This document shows, in pieces, positions 1-6,599 of a DNA stretch of 44,829 nucleotides (within the stretch, counting starts at the first letter, position 1; every line of letters starts with the position of its first letter). The notes below the pieces were generated by a model. It did no database searches and had not been told where the DNA came from. It saw only the letters and a list, made by a program, of their open reading frames with translations. Location: positions 1 to 44,829 of the IMG/VR virus record IMGVR_UViG_3300031841_004154; one strand, given 5' to 3'. Position numbers and translations under genes: made by a program. This DNA is from a virus.

Positions 1-20
1 TGAGCTAAATAATAGAATAA

Positions 21-845
21 ATGCAAATAGCCCATATAATGATGGGTGGACAAGAGAATTTTATAAAGATGAAAGCTAAACCAATACCTAAAGCACTTAT
101 TGATAACATAGAGTTAAGAGTGGAGGACTTTGAGATTACTGCAAGAGAGAAATTTGGATTTGAGGGTTTTTTGTTAAAAAATGTTTTAGTTCCTTATATT
201 AATGGCAAGCGTATAGGTGGTTTTAAATTCCATCAACAGACACATTATTGTGACGTTAGGTATTACATTAGATGGCAATACCATGATTATGGATTTAACA
301 GAATTGTTTATATCATGCTAAATAAAGATGATCCAAGAGTTATAGAAACAGAAGATTATTATTATATAGTAGATAACCTAAAGGTTGATCATGATAAAGA
401 TCTTGAACTTCAAAATTGTAAATTTATTGTCAAAGTAGATACAAAAAAGAATCTACAATTATTAACTCATGCTGAAAACTTAAAGAAACAAAGAAAAAAA
501 GAGAATAATTTGCCTCCTCATATAATCTATGACCACCTACGAGGTATCTGGTCTTTTCAACGTTATGTTTCTGGAAGAAAAGAAAGTAAAGCCTTTGCAA
601 TTTTAAAATATGGTTATGTTGGAGCTTACTTAAAAGCGATAGATGTTTATAAAAAGAGAACGGGAGATCATTATATTGCAAATTTAAACGATATAGATAA
701 TAGTCTTCCACCAGATTATAAAACAATGACAGAAAAAGAGTTTTATGACAAGTATCACAAAAAGTATGCAGATAATCAGAATTCTAAAAGGAAGAAACAA
801 ATAAAACCTGATGATCAATTAGATTTGGGGCTATCTTTAGCATAA
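21..845 (+). CDS. AP2-like domain protein, function unknown
   Basis: This 274-residue protein is basic and rich in Lys, Tyr and Asn. Residues about 170-216 (around GIWSFQRY, FAILKYGYVGAYLKAID) resemble an AP2-type DNA-binding fold: an aromatic beta-sheet followed by a helix containing AYLKAIDVYKKR. The same type of domain ends the next gene, where it is clearer. The N-terminal 160 residues match nothing I recognise. An in-frame TAA lies directly before the ATG at 21, so the ORF is not cut by the window edge. ATG 69 (MKAKPIPK) is an alternative start. It lies 5 bp before the HNH gene, and AP2 domains in phages are typically found in homing-endonuclease-like proteins, so this may be a DNA-binding partner or a degenerate relative. 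That role is inference. Confidence 0.6.
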   Translation: MQIAHIMMGGQENFIKMKAKPIPKALIDNIELRVEDFEITAREKFGFEGFLLKNVLVPYINGKRIGGFKFHQQTHYCDVRYYIRWQYHDYGFNRIVYIMLNKDDPRVIETEDYYYIVDNLKVDHDKDLELQNCKFIVKVDTKKNLQLLTHAENLKKQRKKENNLPPHIIYDHLRGIWSFQRYVSGRKESKAFAILKYGYVGAYLKAIDVYKKRTGDHYIANLNDIDNSLPPDYKTMTEKEFYDKYHKKYADNQNSKRKKQIKPDDQLDLGLSLA

Positions 846-850
846 TTATA

Positions 851-1363
851 ATGAAATATAGACCAATGCCACCGCTAGAAGAATTAAAAGAATTCTTAGA
901 TTATAACCCAGATACAGGGATATTTACTTGGATAAAAAAATCAAGTATTCCTGTTAAAGTCGGTCAAGTAGCAGGGAGGGCGAATGGAAACGGTTATGTG
1001 CGAATTAAATTTAAAGGTCGTGACTATTTTGCTCATAGATTAGCTTATTATATGTATCATGGTGTAGACCCACTGGAAAAATGCATAGACCATATAGATG
1101 GGGATAAAGCTAATAACAAAATTGACAATTTAAGATTAGCGAGTTTCTTTCAAAATCAAATGAATCGTGTTAATTTAAACAGGAATAATACTAGCGGTGT
1201 AATAGGAGTTTCTTGGCATAAAAGCAGTAAAAAGTGGAGAGCTTACATTATGATTAACGGGGAGTCAAAACATTTAGGATTATTCACTAATAAAGAAGAT
1301 GCAATAAAAGCTCGTAGAGAAGCTAAGATAAAATATATTGGTGACTTTCGGGGCAATCTTTAA
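851..1363 (+). CDS. HNH homing-type endonuclease with C-terminal AP2 domain
   Basis: The 170-residue protein has the usual architecture of phage HNH_3/AP2 endonucleases. Residues about 60-105 hold the HNH core: AHRLAYYMYHG, then CIDHIDGDKANNKIDNLRL, then the QNQMNR segment. Residues about 115-160 are a clear AP2 DNA-binding domain (SGVIGVSWHKSSKKWRAYI through EDAIKARREA). Such enzymes nick or cut DNA and spread selfishly. It stands free, not inside an intron or another gene, and borders a large AT-rich non-coding region. The family call is secure. Whether the enzyme is active, and what it targets, is not visible. Confidence 0.93.
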   Translation: MKYRPMPPLEELKEFLDYNPDTGIFTWIKKSSIPVKVGQVAGRANGNGYVRIKFKGRDYFAHRLAYYMYHGVDPLEKCIDHIDGDKANNKIDNLRLASFFQNQMNRVNLNRNNTSGVIGVSWHKSSKKWRAYIMINGESKHLGLFTNKEDAIKARREAKIKYIGDFRGNL

Positions 1364-2030
1364 CATAATTTATAATAAATTATTTTTAATTACCTTTTTA
1401 TTATTTTTTATTAATTTAAAATACAGTATACTACCTATACATACCATATAATCATATAGATAAGTATAATAGAGAATATAAAGAATAGACTAATAATATA
1501 GCATTTGGGAGATATTGGGACAAATTGGAGAAAGATGTAGGATAGTACCCTACGCCCTAAAAATAAAATATATACTATTATATTAGCGTGAAGGGCTAAG
1601 TTTAGGGATATTTTAGCAAATAATAGCTGATTCTAGCTTATTTCTTGCGTCTAATTTAAATTAATAAAAATTATTTTAAATTAATTAATATTATTTTTTA
1701 TTATTTTTTATTCGAATTTAAATTAATAAAAATACAATTTAAATTATTTTTTATTCGGGGCTAGAATGTCGGATATCGGGCGTAATAAAGGTGCTAGGTT
1801 GTCAAATATTTTCCTTAATAAATGTTGGTAGGTTGTCGGATATTTGGCTTAATAAGCGAAGCTAGAATGTCAGATATTTTGCTTAATAAGTGTAAGTATA
1901 AAAGTCGCCACTTTATACTAAAAAACCTTAATAAGCATGAACAGGATAGAAGCATTATTATATTTGTTGTTTTGTATAATCACACTTTATCTTTTGTGTG
2001 ACTTAATTTTATTTTAATTAATTTTTATTC
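1364..2030. other. AT-rich non-coding region with direct repeats, possible replication origin
   Basis: No credible coding frame crosses these roughly 670 bases. At 1364-1500 and 1655-1755 the DNA is almost pure A/T, with many AATTTAAATTAAT-type tracts that should melt easily. A small stem (GTAGG, loop ATAGTAC, CCTAC) lies at about 1536-1552. Four tandem 31-bp repeats follow at 1760-1891, and a related sequence begins at about 1592 (GCTAAGTTTAGGGATATTTTAGC). An AT-rich unwinding-type stretch next to iterons is the usual layout of an iteron-controlled origin. No DnaA-box consensus was seen and no replication initiator gene is nearby, so the origin call is an inference. Confidence 0.45.
1760..1891 (+). 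repeat. Four iteron-like 31-bp direct repeats
   Basis: Copies start at 1760, 1793, 1827 and 1861, giving a regular 33-34 bp period (about three helical turns). Each reads approximately GCTAGRWTGTCRGATATTTT followed by NCTTAATAAGT. The conserved blocks are the left GCTAG or GGTAG, the central GTC and the right TTAATAA or GTAATAA. A partial right half (CCTTAATAAGC) lies at 1925-1935, and a diverged copy (GCTAGGTTGT, later AATAAGT) lies at about 2941-2976. Even phasing implies that a protein binds one face of the DNA cooperatively, as replication initiators or partition proteins do. Confidence 0.7.
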
Positions 2031-2059
2031 TTGACCAGTACCATCGAAGATGGTACTAT
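2031..2059 (+). promoter_or_regulatory. Sigma-70-type promoter overlapping a perfect palindrome (probable operator)
   Basis: TTGACC at 2031-2036 and TACTAT at 2054-2059 are separated by 17 bp. A perfect inverted repeat (AGTACCATC, GAA, GATGGTACT) covers 2037-2057, so it fills the spacer and enters the -10 hexamer. A dimeric repressor bound there would block the polymerase. The -10 hexamer ends 8 nt before the ATG at 2068, so the transcript would have little or no leader. Promoter and palindrome are seen directly. The repressor is inferred. Confidence 0.65.
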
Positions 2060-2067
2060 GCGGCATC

Positions 2068-2355
2068 ATGAATAAAGCTATAAAATATCCATTGCCAACA
2101 GTTAACTTCAATGGCACAGACAGGGAGACTCTGCTCAAAGATAATGTGAGAATCCTATCTGCTATTGCCGATCTAAGAGAAGCTATTAATGCTAGTACAT
2201 TTCACCCACGAGATTACTACATTGCTACCTATCAGGAAGGACAAGCTCCTTATCAGGAAGCAAGAGATGAGCGGGCTAAACACATAAAAAAGATTAATGA
2301 GTTTGCTGAGTATATTGAACAACACATTGAACACTTAGTAGACCAAAATTATTAA
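2068..2355 (+). CDS. Hypothetical protein, 95 residues
   Basis: I chose ATG 2068 (MNKAIKYPLPTV) over the in-frame ATG at 2050, because 2050 lies inside the promoter spacer and palindrome while 2068 sits 8 nt after the -10 box. The protein looks mainly helical, has no Cys cluster and no membrane segment, and I do not recognise a family. Its TAA overlaps the ATG of the next small gene (TAATG), so it is the first gene of a three-gene unit ending with the SprT-like protease. Confidence 0.65.
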   Translation: MNKAIKYPLPTVNFNGTDRETLLKDNVRILSAIADLREAINASTFHPRDYYIATYQEGQAPYQEARDERAKHIKKINEFAEYIEQHIEHLVDQNY

Positions 2356-2450
2356 TGCCCTCTTTATCAGAACTAACATTACTTATTATTATATTATTAA
2401 CTCTTATATTAACTATTGCCCAATTATTATCATGCACCCTAATAAACTAA
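2355..2450 (+). CDS. 31-residue single-span membrane peptide
   Basis: ATG 2355 overlaps the stop of the upstream gene (TAATG), and the frame runs into the SprT gene, whose ATG is at 2432. The product begins MPSLSELT and continues as one hydrophobic helix of about 20 residues (LLIIILLTLILTIAQLL) with a single Cys near the end. The tight overlap on both sides and an uninterrupted hydrophobic run argue that it is translated. It could be a membrane toxin, a holin-like peptide or a regulator of a host membrane protein. No family is recognisable. Confidence 0.5.
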   Translation: MPSLSELTLLIIILLTLILTIAQLLSCTLIN

Positions 2451-2938
2451 TTCATATTCAACTATTCGCCATTAATAAACTAAAAGAATTTGGTCTTTTC
2501 GAGCAAGGATGGAGGTTTGTGTGGGATAAATCTGTTTGTAGATATGGCCAATGTAGACATACTAAAAAAGAAATTGGTATTAGCAAAAAATTAACACAAA
2601 TAAATGAAATAAGCGAATCAGAGGACACCGTACTGCATGAGCTTGCTCATGCACTCGTAGGCAGAGGTCATGGACACGACAATGTATGGAAGAAGATGTG
2701 TGTTAAGATAGGTGCAAAGCCTGAGAGATGCTACAAGGATGAAGACCATGGTGGATCGGTTAAATCACTAAAACCCAAATATATAGTCGTTAATAAAGAT
2801 ACAGGTGAAGTATACTGCAAATATCATAGAAGACCGAAGATTAAAGATTGGTCTACTAGATGGATAGGTGGCAAGAAAGCAGAAACTTATGGTAAGCTAG
2901 AATTAAGGTCAACCGCAGGAATGATTCGATTGTACTAA
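2432..2938 (+). CDS. SprT-like zinc metalloprotease
   Basis: The 168-residue protein carries the zinc-protease signature HELAHAL at residues 69-75, followed by a further His-rich turn (RGHGHDNVWKKM, residues 78-89) that supplies the third ligand. This is the arrangement of the SprT/Spartan family. The C-terminal part holds the usual short beta segment with Cys and His (VYCKYHRRPKI), which may be a degenerate zinc ribbon. Spartan proteins digest proteins crosslinked to DNA; phage versions are common but poorly understood. It overlaps the upstream membrane peptide by 19 nt and is probably cotranscribed from 2031. Confidence 0.85.
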   Translation: MHPNKLIHIQLFAINKLKEFGLFEQGWRFVWDKSVCRYGQCRHTKKEIGISKKLTQINEISESEDTVLHELAHALVGRGHGHDNVWKKMCVKIGAKPERCYKDEDHGGSVKSLKPKYIVVNKDTGEVYCKYHRRPKIKDWSTRWIGGKKAETYGKLELRSTAGMIRLY

Positions 2939-3026
2939 GTGCTAGGTTGTAGGTTAGAGCTATAATAAACAAATAAGTGTGTTGTAGTTTTTCCTATTAT
3001 TTATATTATTACTTTATTTAGAGGTT

Positions 3027-3114
3027 AACTTCTGAAAGTCATTGAGGCTTAGGGAGTTACACCGCTGGCGGTATGCCGCGCCCGCCTAACTCGTTGGTAT
3101 CCAACGACTTACGA
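3027..3114. repeat. Composite palindromic repeat, copy 1
   Basis: This copy starts with AACTTCTGAAAG. It then has a weak left hairpin (GTCATTGAGG to GGGAGTTAC), a GC-rich core around GGCGGTATGCCGCGCCC, and a right hairpin (TAACTCGTTGG to CCAACGACTTA). It lies in the gap between the plus-strand SprT unit and the minus-strand genes and is the most diverged of the full-length copies. It overlaps the 3' end of a small minus-strand ORF. Confidence 0.7.
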
Positions 3115-3239
3115 CATTTTTTCTTATTTAATCGCTTCTTTTTATCCGTGTGGCTAGTGGTGGGTGGCGGCATCGGGTGGCGTACCATATTTCTACCCTC
3201 TAGTGAGTTAGTCGGCAATTTTGGTTTTTTCTTTTTCAT
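3057..3239 (-). CDS. Possible small Lys-rich protein ending in repeat-derived sequence
   Basis: The 60-residue frame starts MKKKKPKLP and is very basic (DKKKRLNKKKCRKS). It ends in a Gly/Pro tail that is simply the translation of the palindromic repeat (NELGGRGIPPAV). A TATAAA-like box lies 8 nt before the ATG but there is no good -35. It could be a genuine gene whose end was overwritten by repeat insertion, or a chance frame. I keep it because start context and strand agree with its neighbours. Confidence 0.3.
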   Translation of the reverse strand: MKKKKPKLPTNSLEGRNMVRHPMPPPTTSHTDKKKRLNKKKCRKSLDTNELGGRGIPPAV

Positions 3240-3251
3240 AATCTTTTTTTA

Positions 3252-3376
3252 TACATCAGCTAAGTGATCAAAAGAAGAGTAACACAACCGATAAAAGGGA
3301 ATGAATACAGAAGGAACCTCTTATCGTAAAAACCCTCGTTCTAGGATCTCCCTAGACTCTACTCCTAGCTGATGTA
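3252..3376. repeat. Inverted-repeat-bounded structured element of 125 bp
   Basis: Perfect 11-bp arms TACATCAGCTA (3252-3262) and TAGCTGATGTA (3366-3376) enclose two internal stem-loops. One is CGATAA plus AGG (3289-3298) with CCT plus TTATCG (3317-3326). The other is TCTAGG (3340-3345) with CCTAGA (3351-3356). The whole could fold as a three-way junction. No target-site duplication is evident, and neither strand has a following U-run. It could be a structured RNA or leader, a MITE-like insertion or a DNA cruciform site. Confidence 0.5.
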
Positions 3377-3401
3377 CAATATACCATGTAAGGAAACTTT
3401 T

Positions 3402-3587
3402 TTATTTATTCTTTTTAGCCATCTGTTCTTGATAGCTATTATTCATTTGATCTCTAAAGCTGTATGTTCCTATTCCCTTCTTGCGAAGCCATGCTTCGCA
3501 AGCATCCCCTACAATCTTAGAAAGATTTTCGTACGTTTCTTTTTTTTCCTGATCTATTAAGTCAGGTTCGTGTGGAATACTTCTCAT
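3402..3587 (-). CDS. Hypothetical protein, 61 residues
   Basis: The product starts MRSIPHEPDL and is charged and helical (DQEKKETYENLSKIVGDACE), with a Lys-rich tail. No family is recognised. Its ATG overlaps the stop of the upstream 24-residue membrane peptide (ATGA), so translation is probably coupled. It appears to be the last gene of the minus-strand operon that starts at 5112. Confidence 0.6.
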   Translation of the reverse strand: MRSIPHEPDLIDQEKKETYENLSKIVGDACEAWLRKKGIGTYSFRDQMNNSYQEQMAKKNK

Positions 3588-3658
3588 GATAAAAACTGAA
3601 TTACTGTTACAAAAAGTGTGATTACTATTAAACTAAAAAGGAATGTTTCGCCAAGCAT
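3584..3658 (-). CDS. 24-residue single-span membrane peptide
   Basis: ATG 3658 lies 4 nt after the stop of the 89-residue gene. The TGA (3584-3586) overlaps the ATG of the next gene. The peptide starts MLGETFLF and continues as one hydrophobic stretch (SLIVITLFVTVIQFL). Being wedged between two genes by an ATGA overlap makes chance less likely. It resembles in style, not in sequence, the 31-residue peptide at 2355-2450. No Shine-Dalgarno sequence is visible. Confidence 0.4.
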   Translation of the reverse strand: MLGETFLFSLIVITLFVTVIQFLS

Positions 3659-3662
3659 TTTT

Positions 3663-3932
3663 TTAAATGCTCATGCCGTCTTTTAATGTACCACGCCTAT
3701 CTTTATAGATCAACTCAATTACCATTTTTTCTATCGGGTCATTCTCTACAAAGTAAGGCGGTAGTTCATCTAAAACTTCTGAACCGTCTATATGTGGAAT
3801 CTTCTTAAACATCTTTGCTTGATATGTCTTAACGGCATTCATTAAGCCTTTGCTGTTATCGTACTTGATGTCTAGTAGAACTTGTGTTTCTTCTAGGAAA
3901 ACACGAATTTGATTTGTGTGATTAGCTGTCAT
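3663..3932 (-). CDS. Hypothetical protein, 89 residues
   Basis: The product begins MTANHTNQIRVFLEE and is a mixed alpha/beta soluble protein with an acidic middle (DGSEVLDELPPYFVENDPIEK). I recognise no domain. Its start overlaps the end of the 90-residue zinc-type protein by 11 nt, which indicates an operon running from 5112 down to 3402. Confidence 0.65.
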   Translation of the reverse strand: MTANHTNQIRVFLEETQVLLDIKYDNSKGLMNAVKTYQAKMFKKIPHIDGSEVLDELPPYFVENDPIEKMVIELIYKDRRGTLKDGMSI

Positions 3933-4194
3933 TTTTTTGTCTTTCTTCTCTTACTGATATTACTAAAGTTTCTCTCATTGGATCGAATTTGCAATCCAAA
4001 AGTGTTTCTATGTATTGCATATCCTCGCTACAATTCATGCAAACGGGAGTTCCATTGTTTTCGTACCAGTCAGGGCTAACCTCTACGGTATGAACTGAGC
4101 TATTCCATTTTATACCTTCAGGATCATTGCGTCCATCACAAACACATCTCCAACGGTGTAAAATCTTTTCGTCTTTTATTGGTCTCCAACCCAT
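3922..4194 (-). CDS. Small Cys-rich protein, probable zinc binder
   Basis: The 90-residue product has two Cys pairs, CVC near residue 18 and CMNC near residue 53, plus a Cys at about residue 68 and several Trp residues. This suggests a small treble-clef or ribbon fold. It lies 1 bp after the GP88-family gene, whose product is also Cys-rich, so the two may act together. No specific family can be named. Confidence 0.6.
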   Translation of the reverse strand: MGWRPIKDEKILHRWRCVCDGRNDPEGIKWNSSVHTVEVSPDWYENNGTPVCMNCSEDMQYIETLLDCKFDPMRETLVISVREERQKNDS

Positions 4195-4195
4195 C

Positions 4196-4909
4196 TTATT
4201 TCTTCTGGTTTTGTTGTTCCGATTCCGACTTTACCTTCACAACAAATCCTGAATTGTCGTGCTTGGCTTTGCCTTTTGCTTCTAGTCCGATTATTTTACC
4301 ATGAGGATCAGTAAAACGCAAGTCATGATCGTCGCCACTGATAACTTCCATGCCTTCCCAAGTTTTTGGAATCTCATCAAACACAACTGCAACATTACCG
4401 CCTTTTTTAATTACTTCTTTTATAAACTCAATGTCTGTTGTTTCGTCTCTGCTAAAAGTAAGATGGTAGTTGTATGGCATTTTACGAGAAAGAAAAGCTC
4501 TCATTCTTTCTTTGCTTTTTGTGTAGTCGTAGAATTGATGTTTTGGGAACTCCTGCATGATGCCGTATTTCTCCCAACGAATATCACTTGTTAAGTTTAA
4601 ACGAAAACAAACATTCATTTGTTTACGTGCCGCAAACCTTATGCCCGCTTGAACATCCTTCACTAACTGAAGCACAAACTCAAACTTGTTCTCATAGAAC
4701 TTATTTGTTTTGTTTATTCTAGCTTCTTGTACCATGTTCATCATGCCCCGACCTGCTGTATTTAAACAAGCTGCTGCACATCCTGCACTAGCATTAGGAC
4801 AAACATTCCGCCCCGACAAAGTAGACGGTGCAAAGTGAAGACCATAAGTTATGAAACCTTTTTGGAATCCTTTTAGGATTTTAGAATTGCTTAGTGTTAA
4901 GTATCTCAT
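4196..4909 (-). CDS. GP88-family phage protein
   Basis: The 237-residue protein has the features of the phage 'gene product 88' family (Pfam GP88). These are an N-terminal LTLSNSKILKG followed by the Cys cluster CPNASAGCAAACLNTAGRG at residues 37-55, then LTSDIRWEKYG and FYDYTKS, which occur in that order in the family. The spaced cysteines suggest a metal or cluster site, and the alternating helices and strands resemble a TIM-barrel-like enzyme, but no activity is established. It sits second in the minus-strand operon, 5 bp after the 65-residue gene. Confidence 0.75.
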   Translation of the reverse strand: MRYLTLSNSKILKGFQKGFITYGLHFAPSTLSGRNVCPNASAGCAAACLNTAGRGMMNMVQEARINKTNKFYENKFEFVLQLVKDVQAGIRFAARKQMNVCFRLNLTSDIRWEKYGIMQEFPKHQFYDYTKSKERMRAFLSRKMPYNYHLTFSRDETTDIEFIKEVIKKGGNVAVVFDEIPKTWEGMEVISGDDHDLRFTDPHGKIIGLEAKGKAKHDNSGFVVKVKSESEQQNQKK

Positions 4910-4914
4910 ATTTT

Positions 4915-5112
4915 TTATTCACTATGTGCGAAGCACCCGTTTTCTACTGTTTTATTGCCTACGTTTATTTCATAGGATGAAAGAGTTGGCTCTTCATACT
5001 TTATTGCTTCTATCTTTTTTACTGCATCCTTATAGGTATACCAACTATAAATGTGTTGTTCACCGTTAGTATGCCAAGTATATATTTGATGGTTTTTATT
5101 TTCTTTGCTCAT
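4915..5112 (-). CDS. Hypothetical protein, 65 residues
   Basis: I take ATG 5112 (MSKENKNHQIYTW) as the start. The upstream in-frame TTG lies in the promoter leader. The product is small and soluble, with a Tyr/Trp-rich beta-like segment (YTWHTNGEQHIYSWYTY). It is the first gene of the operon 5112-3402 and has its own promoter directly upstream. No homologue is recognised. Confidence 0.65.
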   Translation of the reverse strand: MSKENKNHQIYTWHTNGEQHIYSWYTYKDAVKKIEAIKYEEPTLSSYEINVGNKTVENGCFAHSE

Positions 5113-5119
5113 AGGTAAC

Positions 5120-5147
5120 AATATAAACTAAATGGATTGATTGTCAA
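5120..5147 (-). promoter_or_regulatory. Early promoter for the 5112-3402 operon
   Basis: On the minus strand TTGACA is followed after 16 bp by TATATT, which ends 7 nt before the ATG. It matches the geometry of the other early promoters, but the -10 is weaker and lacks the TGN extension. Confidence 0.65.
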
Positions 5148-5217
5148 TTTAAATTAATTTTTATTATTTTTTATTATTTGCTTGACTTATTCTTTTTGTG
5201 TGTTCAATGTTTGTCTA

Positions 5218-5296
5218 TAACTCCTTGAGTATCAAGGAGTTACGAAGGCGCGGCATGCCGCGCCGCCCCTAAGTCGTTGATACTTAACGACTTACA
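5218..5296. repeat. Composite palindromic repeat, copy 2
   Basis: The left hairpin has perfect arms TAACTCCTTGA and TCAAGGAGTTA around GTA. The core is GGCGCGGCATGCCGCGCC, an 18-bp perfect palindrome. The right hairpin has arms TAAGTCGTT and AACGACTTA. Compared with copy 3, both arms of the left hairpin have changed together (CTCC/GGAG against CTCG/CGAG), so base pairing is conserved. It lies between the DUF932 terminator and the 5112 promoter. Confidence 0.9.
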
Positions 5297-5332
5297 GAAC
5301 TTTTTACTTTATTATGTGTCAAGTTAAAAACA

Positions 5333-5361
5333 CAAAAAAAACCCGACCCTTTCGGGTCGGG
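5333..5361 (-). terminator. Intrinsic terminator of the DUF932 gene
   Basis: Read on the minus strand, CCCGACCC, tetraloop GAAA and GGGTCGGG form a perfect 8-bp stem followed by at least eight T residues. It starts 15 bp after the DUF932 stop codon. Confidence 0.95.
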
Positions 5362-5376
5362 CGTGACGAGTTTCAA

Positions 5377-6291
5377 CTAGGCTGGAAGTATGTCAAATGA
5401 CTCTGGATCAAGTGGCACACCGTCACCCCAGTTAACAGGCTCCACAGCCTCCGCAAGCCGTTCCGCTTCCTTCTCTTTAACTAGGACATCAGCTTCCAAA
5501 ACTGCCGAACGATGACCTGCCACACCATCAAAGAGGCTCTGCATCTTCATAGTGCGCTCTGGGAGCTTAGACAAATCACCGCCCTTGAGATTCTCAGTGA
5601 CAGCGTTGTAGAGGTTCCAGAGGGTGTTACCTCTGAACTCAGGGTGTCGAGGGTCGCGAAACTCCTTGACAGTTTTGTACACATCCCTTTCAGGGAGTGC
5701 CTTGCACTCGGCAAGGTCAACAGCAAGGTTGCTTGCAACCTCTGGAGAAATCTCAGCCTCCTTGTAGGCTTCGATCCTCTGACCCATATCAGCCCAAGAT
5801 GAGCGGATACGGCTGATAGCCTTGGCTAGCATTCCGTCAAGATCACGGAGGATATTGACAGTGTGTCTGCGAGCGAGCTTAACGTCAGACGAAAAGCACA
5901 TATTGTCGCAGACCAACATGGAATTACCCATGCAAGCGGAAGCCGCTGTGGACTTGTCGCTTGAGTTACGTAGCCCGAAGACCAAACGGCGATCATCGCC
6001 TGTGATGCCCTCACCTCTGAGAGCGAAGCCACCGAAGTAGCGTTGACCCCCTCTAGCGAGGGCGTGTTCCTCCTCCGAGATGGAGAAACCTGCTTTACCT
6101 AAAGCCTTACGTGCCTTAGAGACAAGTAGGCTGTGTGGGATCGGCGTATGAGTAGCCGTCTTTTCAGGCGTTTTTACCGCCTTAAGCTGATCTTCTACGG
6201 ATAGAAGCTCACGCTCTCTGCGAGTCCAGACCGACCCTGCCGTTGGCAAGGTGATTGGCTCCAGTTTGTTTTTTGCATATATCAATGCCAT
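5377..6291 (-). CDS. DUF932-family protein (phage/plasmid-like protein)
   Basis: The 304-residue product carries the DUF932 hallmark LVFGLRNSSDKSTAASACMG, preceded by FGGFALRGEG and followed by MLVCDNMCFS and a helical C-terminal half. Members are encoded by phages, plasmids and mobile elements, often as abundant early proteins, and have no proven activity. I chose ATG 6291 (MALIYAKN) because a consensus promoter ends 5 nt before it; the in-frame TTG 6 nt upstream would overlap the -10 region. Its codon use is visibly more GC-rich than almost all neighbours, which suggests recent acquisition or selection for high expression. It has its own promoter and terminator, so it is a monocistronic unit. 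Confidence 0.85.
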   Translation of the reverse strand: MALIYAKNKLEPITLPTAGSVWTRRERELLSVEDQLKAVKTPEKTATHTPIPHSLLVSKARKALGKAGFSISEEEHALARGGQRYFGGFALRGEGITGDDRRLVFGLRNSSDKSTAASACMGNSMLVCDNMCFSSDVKLARRHTVNILRDLDGMLAKAISRIRSSWADMGQRIEAYKEAEISPEVASNLAVDLAECKALPERDVYKTVKEFRDPRHPEFRGNTLWNLYNAVTENLKGGDLSKLPERTMKMQSLFDGVAGHRSAVLEADVLVKEKEAERLAEAVEPVNWGDGVPLDPESFDILPA

Positions 6292-6296
6292 GCCCA

Positions 6297-6325
6297 ACTA
6301 TAACCGCAAAAAAGAAAATGTGCAA
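6297..6325 (-). promoter_or_regulatory. Early promoter of the DUF932 gene
   Basis: TTGCAC, 17 bp, TATAGT, then 5 nt to the ATG on the minus strand. The predicted start of transcription falls on the start codon, so the mRNA is expected to be leaderless. Confidence 0.85.
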
Positions 6326-6391
6326 GCACTAAAAACAAAAAAAAGAAAAAAAATCGCTCCAACATTGCCCGATATTTAGTCAAATATTTAC

Positions 6392-6533
6392 TTGACAAAA
6401 AAACTTTATTTTTTAGTTGACAAGGGATTACATAGTAAAAGAGTAGTAATGTGTGTAACTCGTTGAGTATCAACGAGTTAGGGCCGCCGCGGCATACCGC
6501 ATCTTCGTAACTCGTTCAGGGTGAACGAGTTAT
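6392..6533. repeat. Composite palindromic repeat, copy 3, with TTGACA pair
   Basis: Two TTGACA words lie on the plus strand at 6392 and 6417 (25 bp apart). The palindromic part runs 6455-6533. Its left hairpin has perfect arms TAACTCGTTGA and TCAACGAGTTA, the core is GCCGCGGCATACCGC, and the right hairpin has arms TAACTCGTTCA and TGAACGAGTTA. It lies between the structured RNA terminator and the DUF932 promoter. Confidence 0.88.
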
Positions 6534-6551
6534 AGAGAAAGTTAACAGAAC

Positions 6552-6599
6552 AAAAAGAAACCGCCGATAGGACAACAACTATGAAAACCTATCGACGGC
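6552..6599 (-). terminator. Intrinsic terminator of the structured RNA region
   Basis: On the minus strand GCCGTCGATAGG (6588-6599) pairs with CCTATCGGCGG (6561-6571) across a 16-nt loop with one G-T wobble, and TTTCTTTTT follows. It closes the structured region 6600-6866. Confidence 0.85.

Noticed and set aside
2050-2067. Upstream ATG 2050 as start of the 95-residue gene
   Set aside because: It lies inside the promoter spacer and palindrome and would not be in the mRNA.
3073-3267. Plus-strand frame of 64 codons
   Set aside because: Phe-rich translation of T-tracts and of the composite repeat; no start signal; antisense to better frames.
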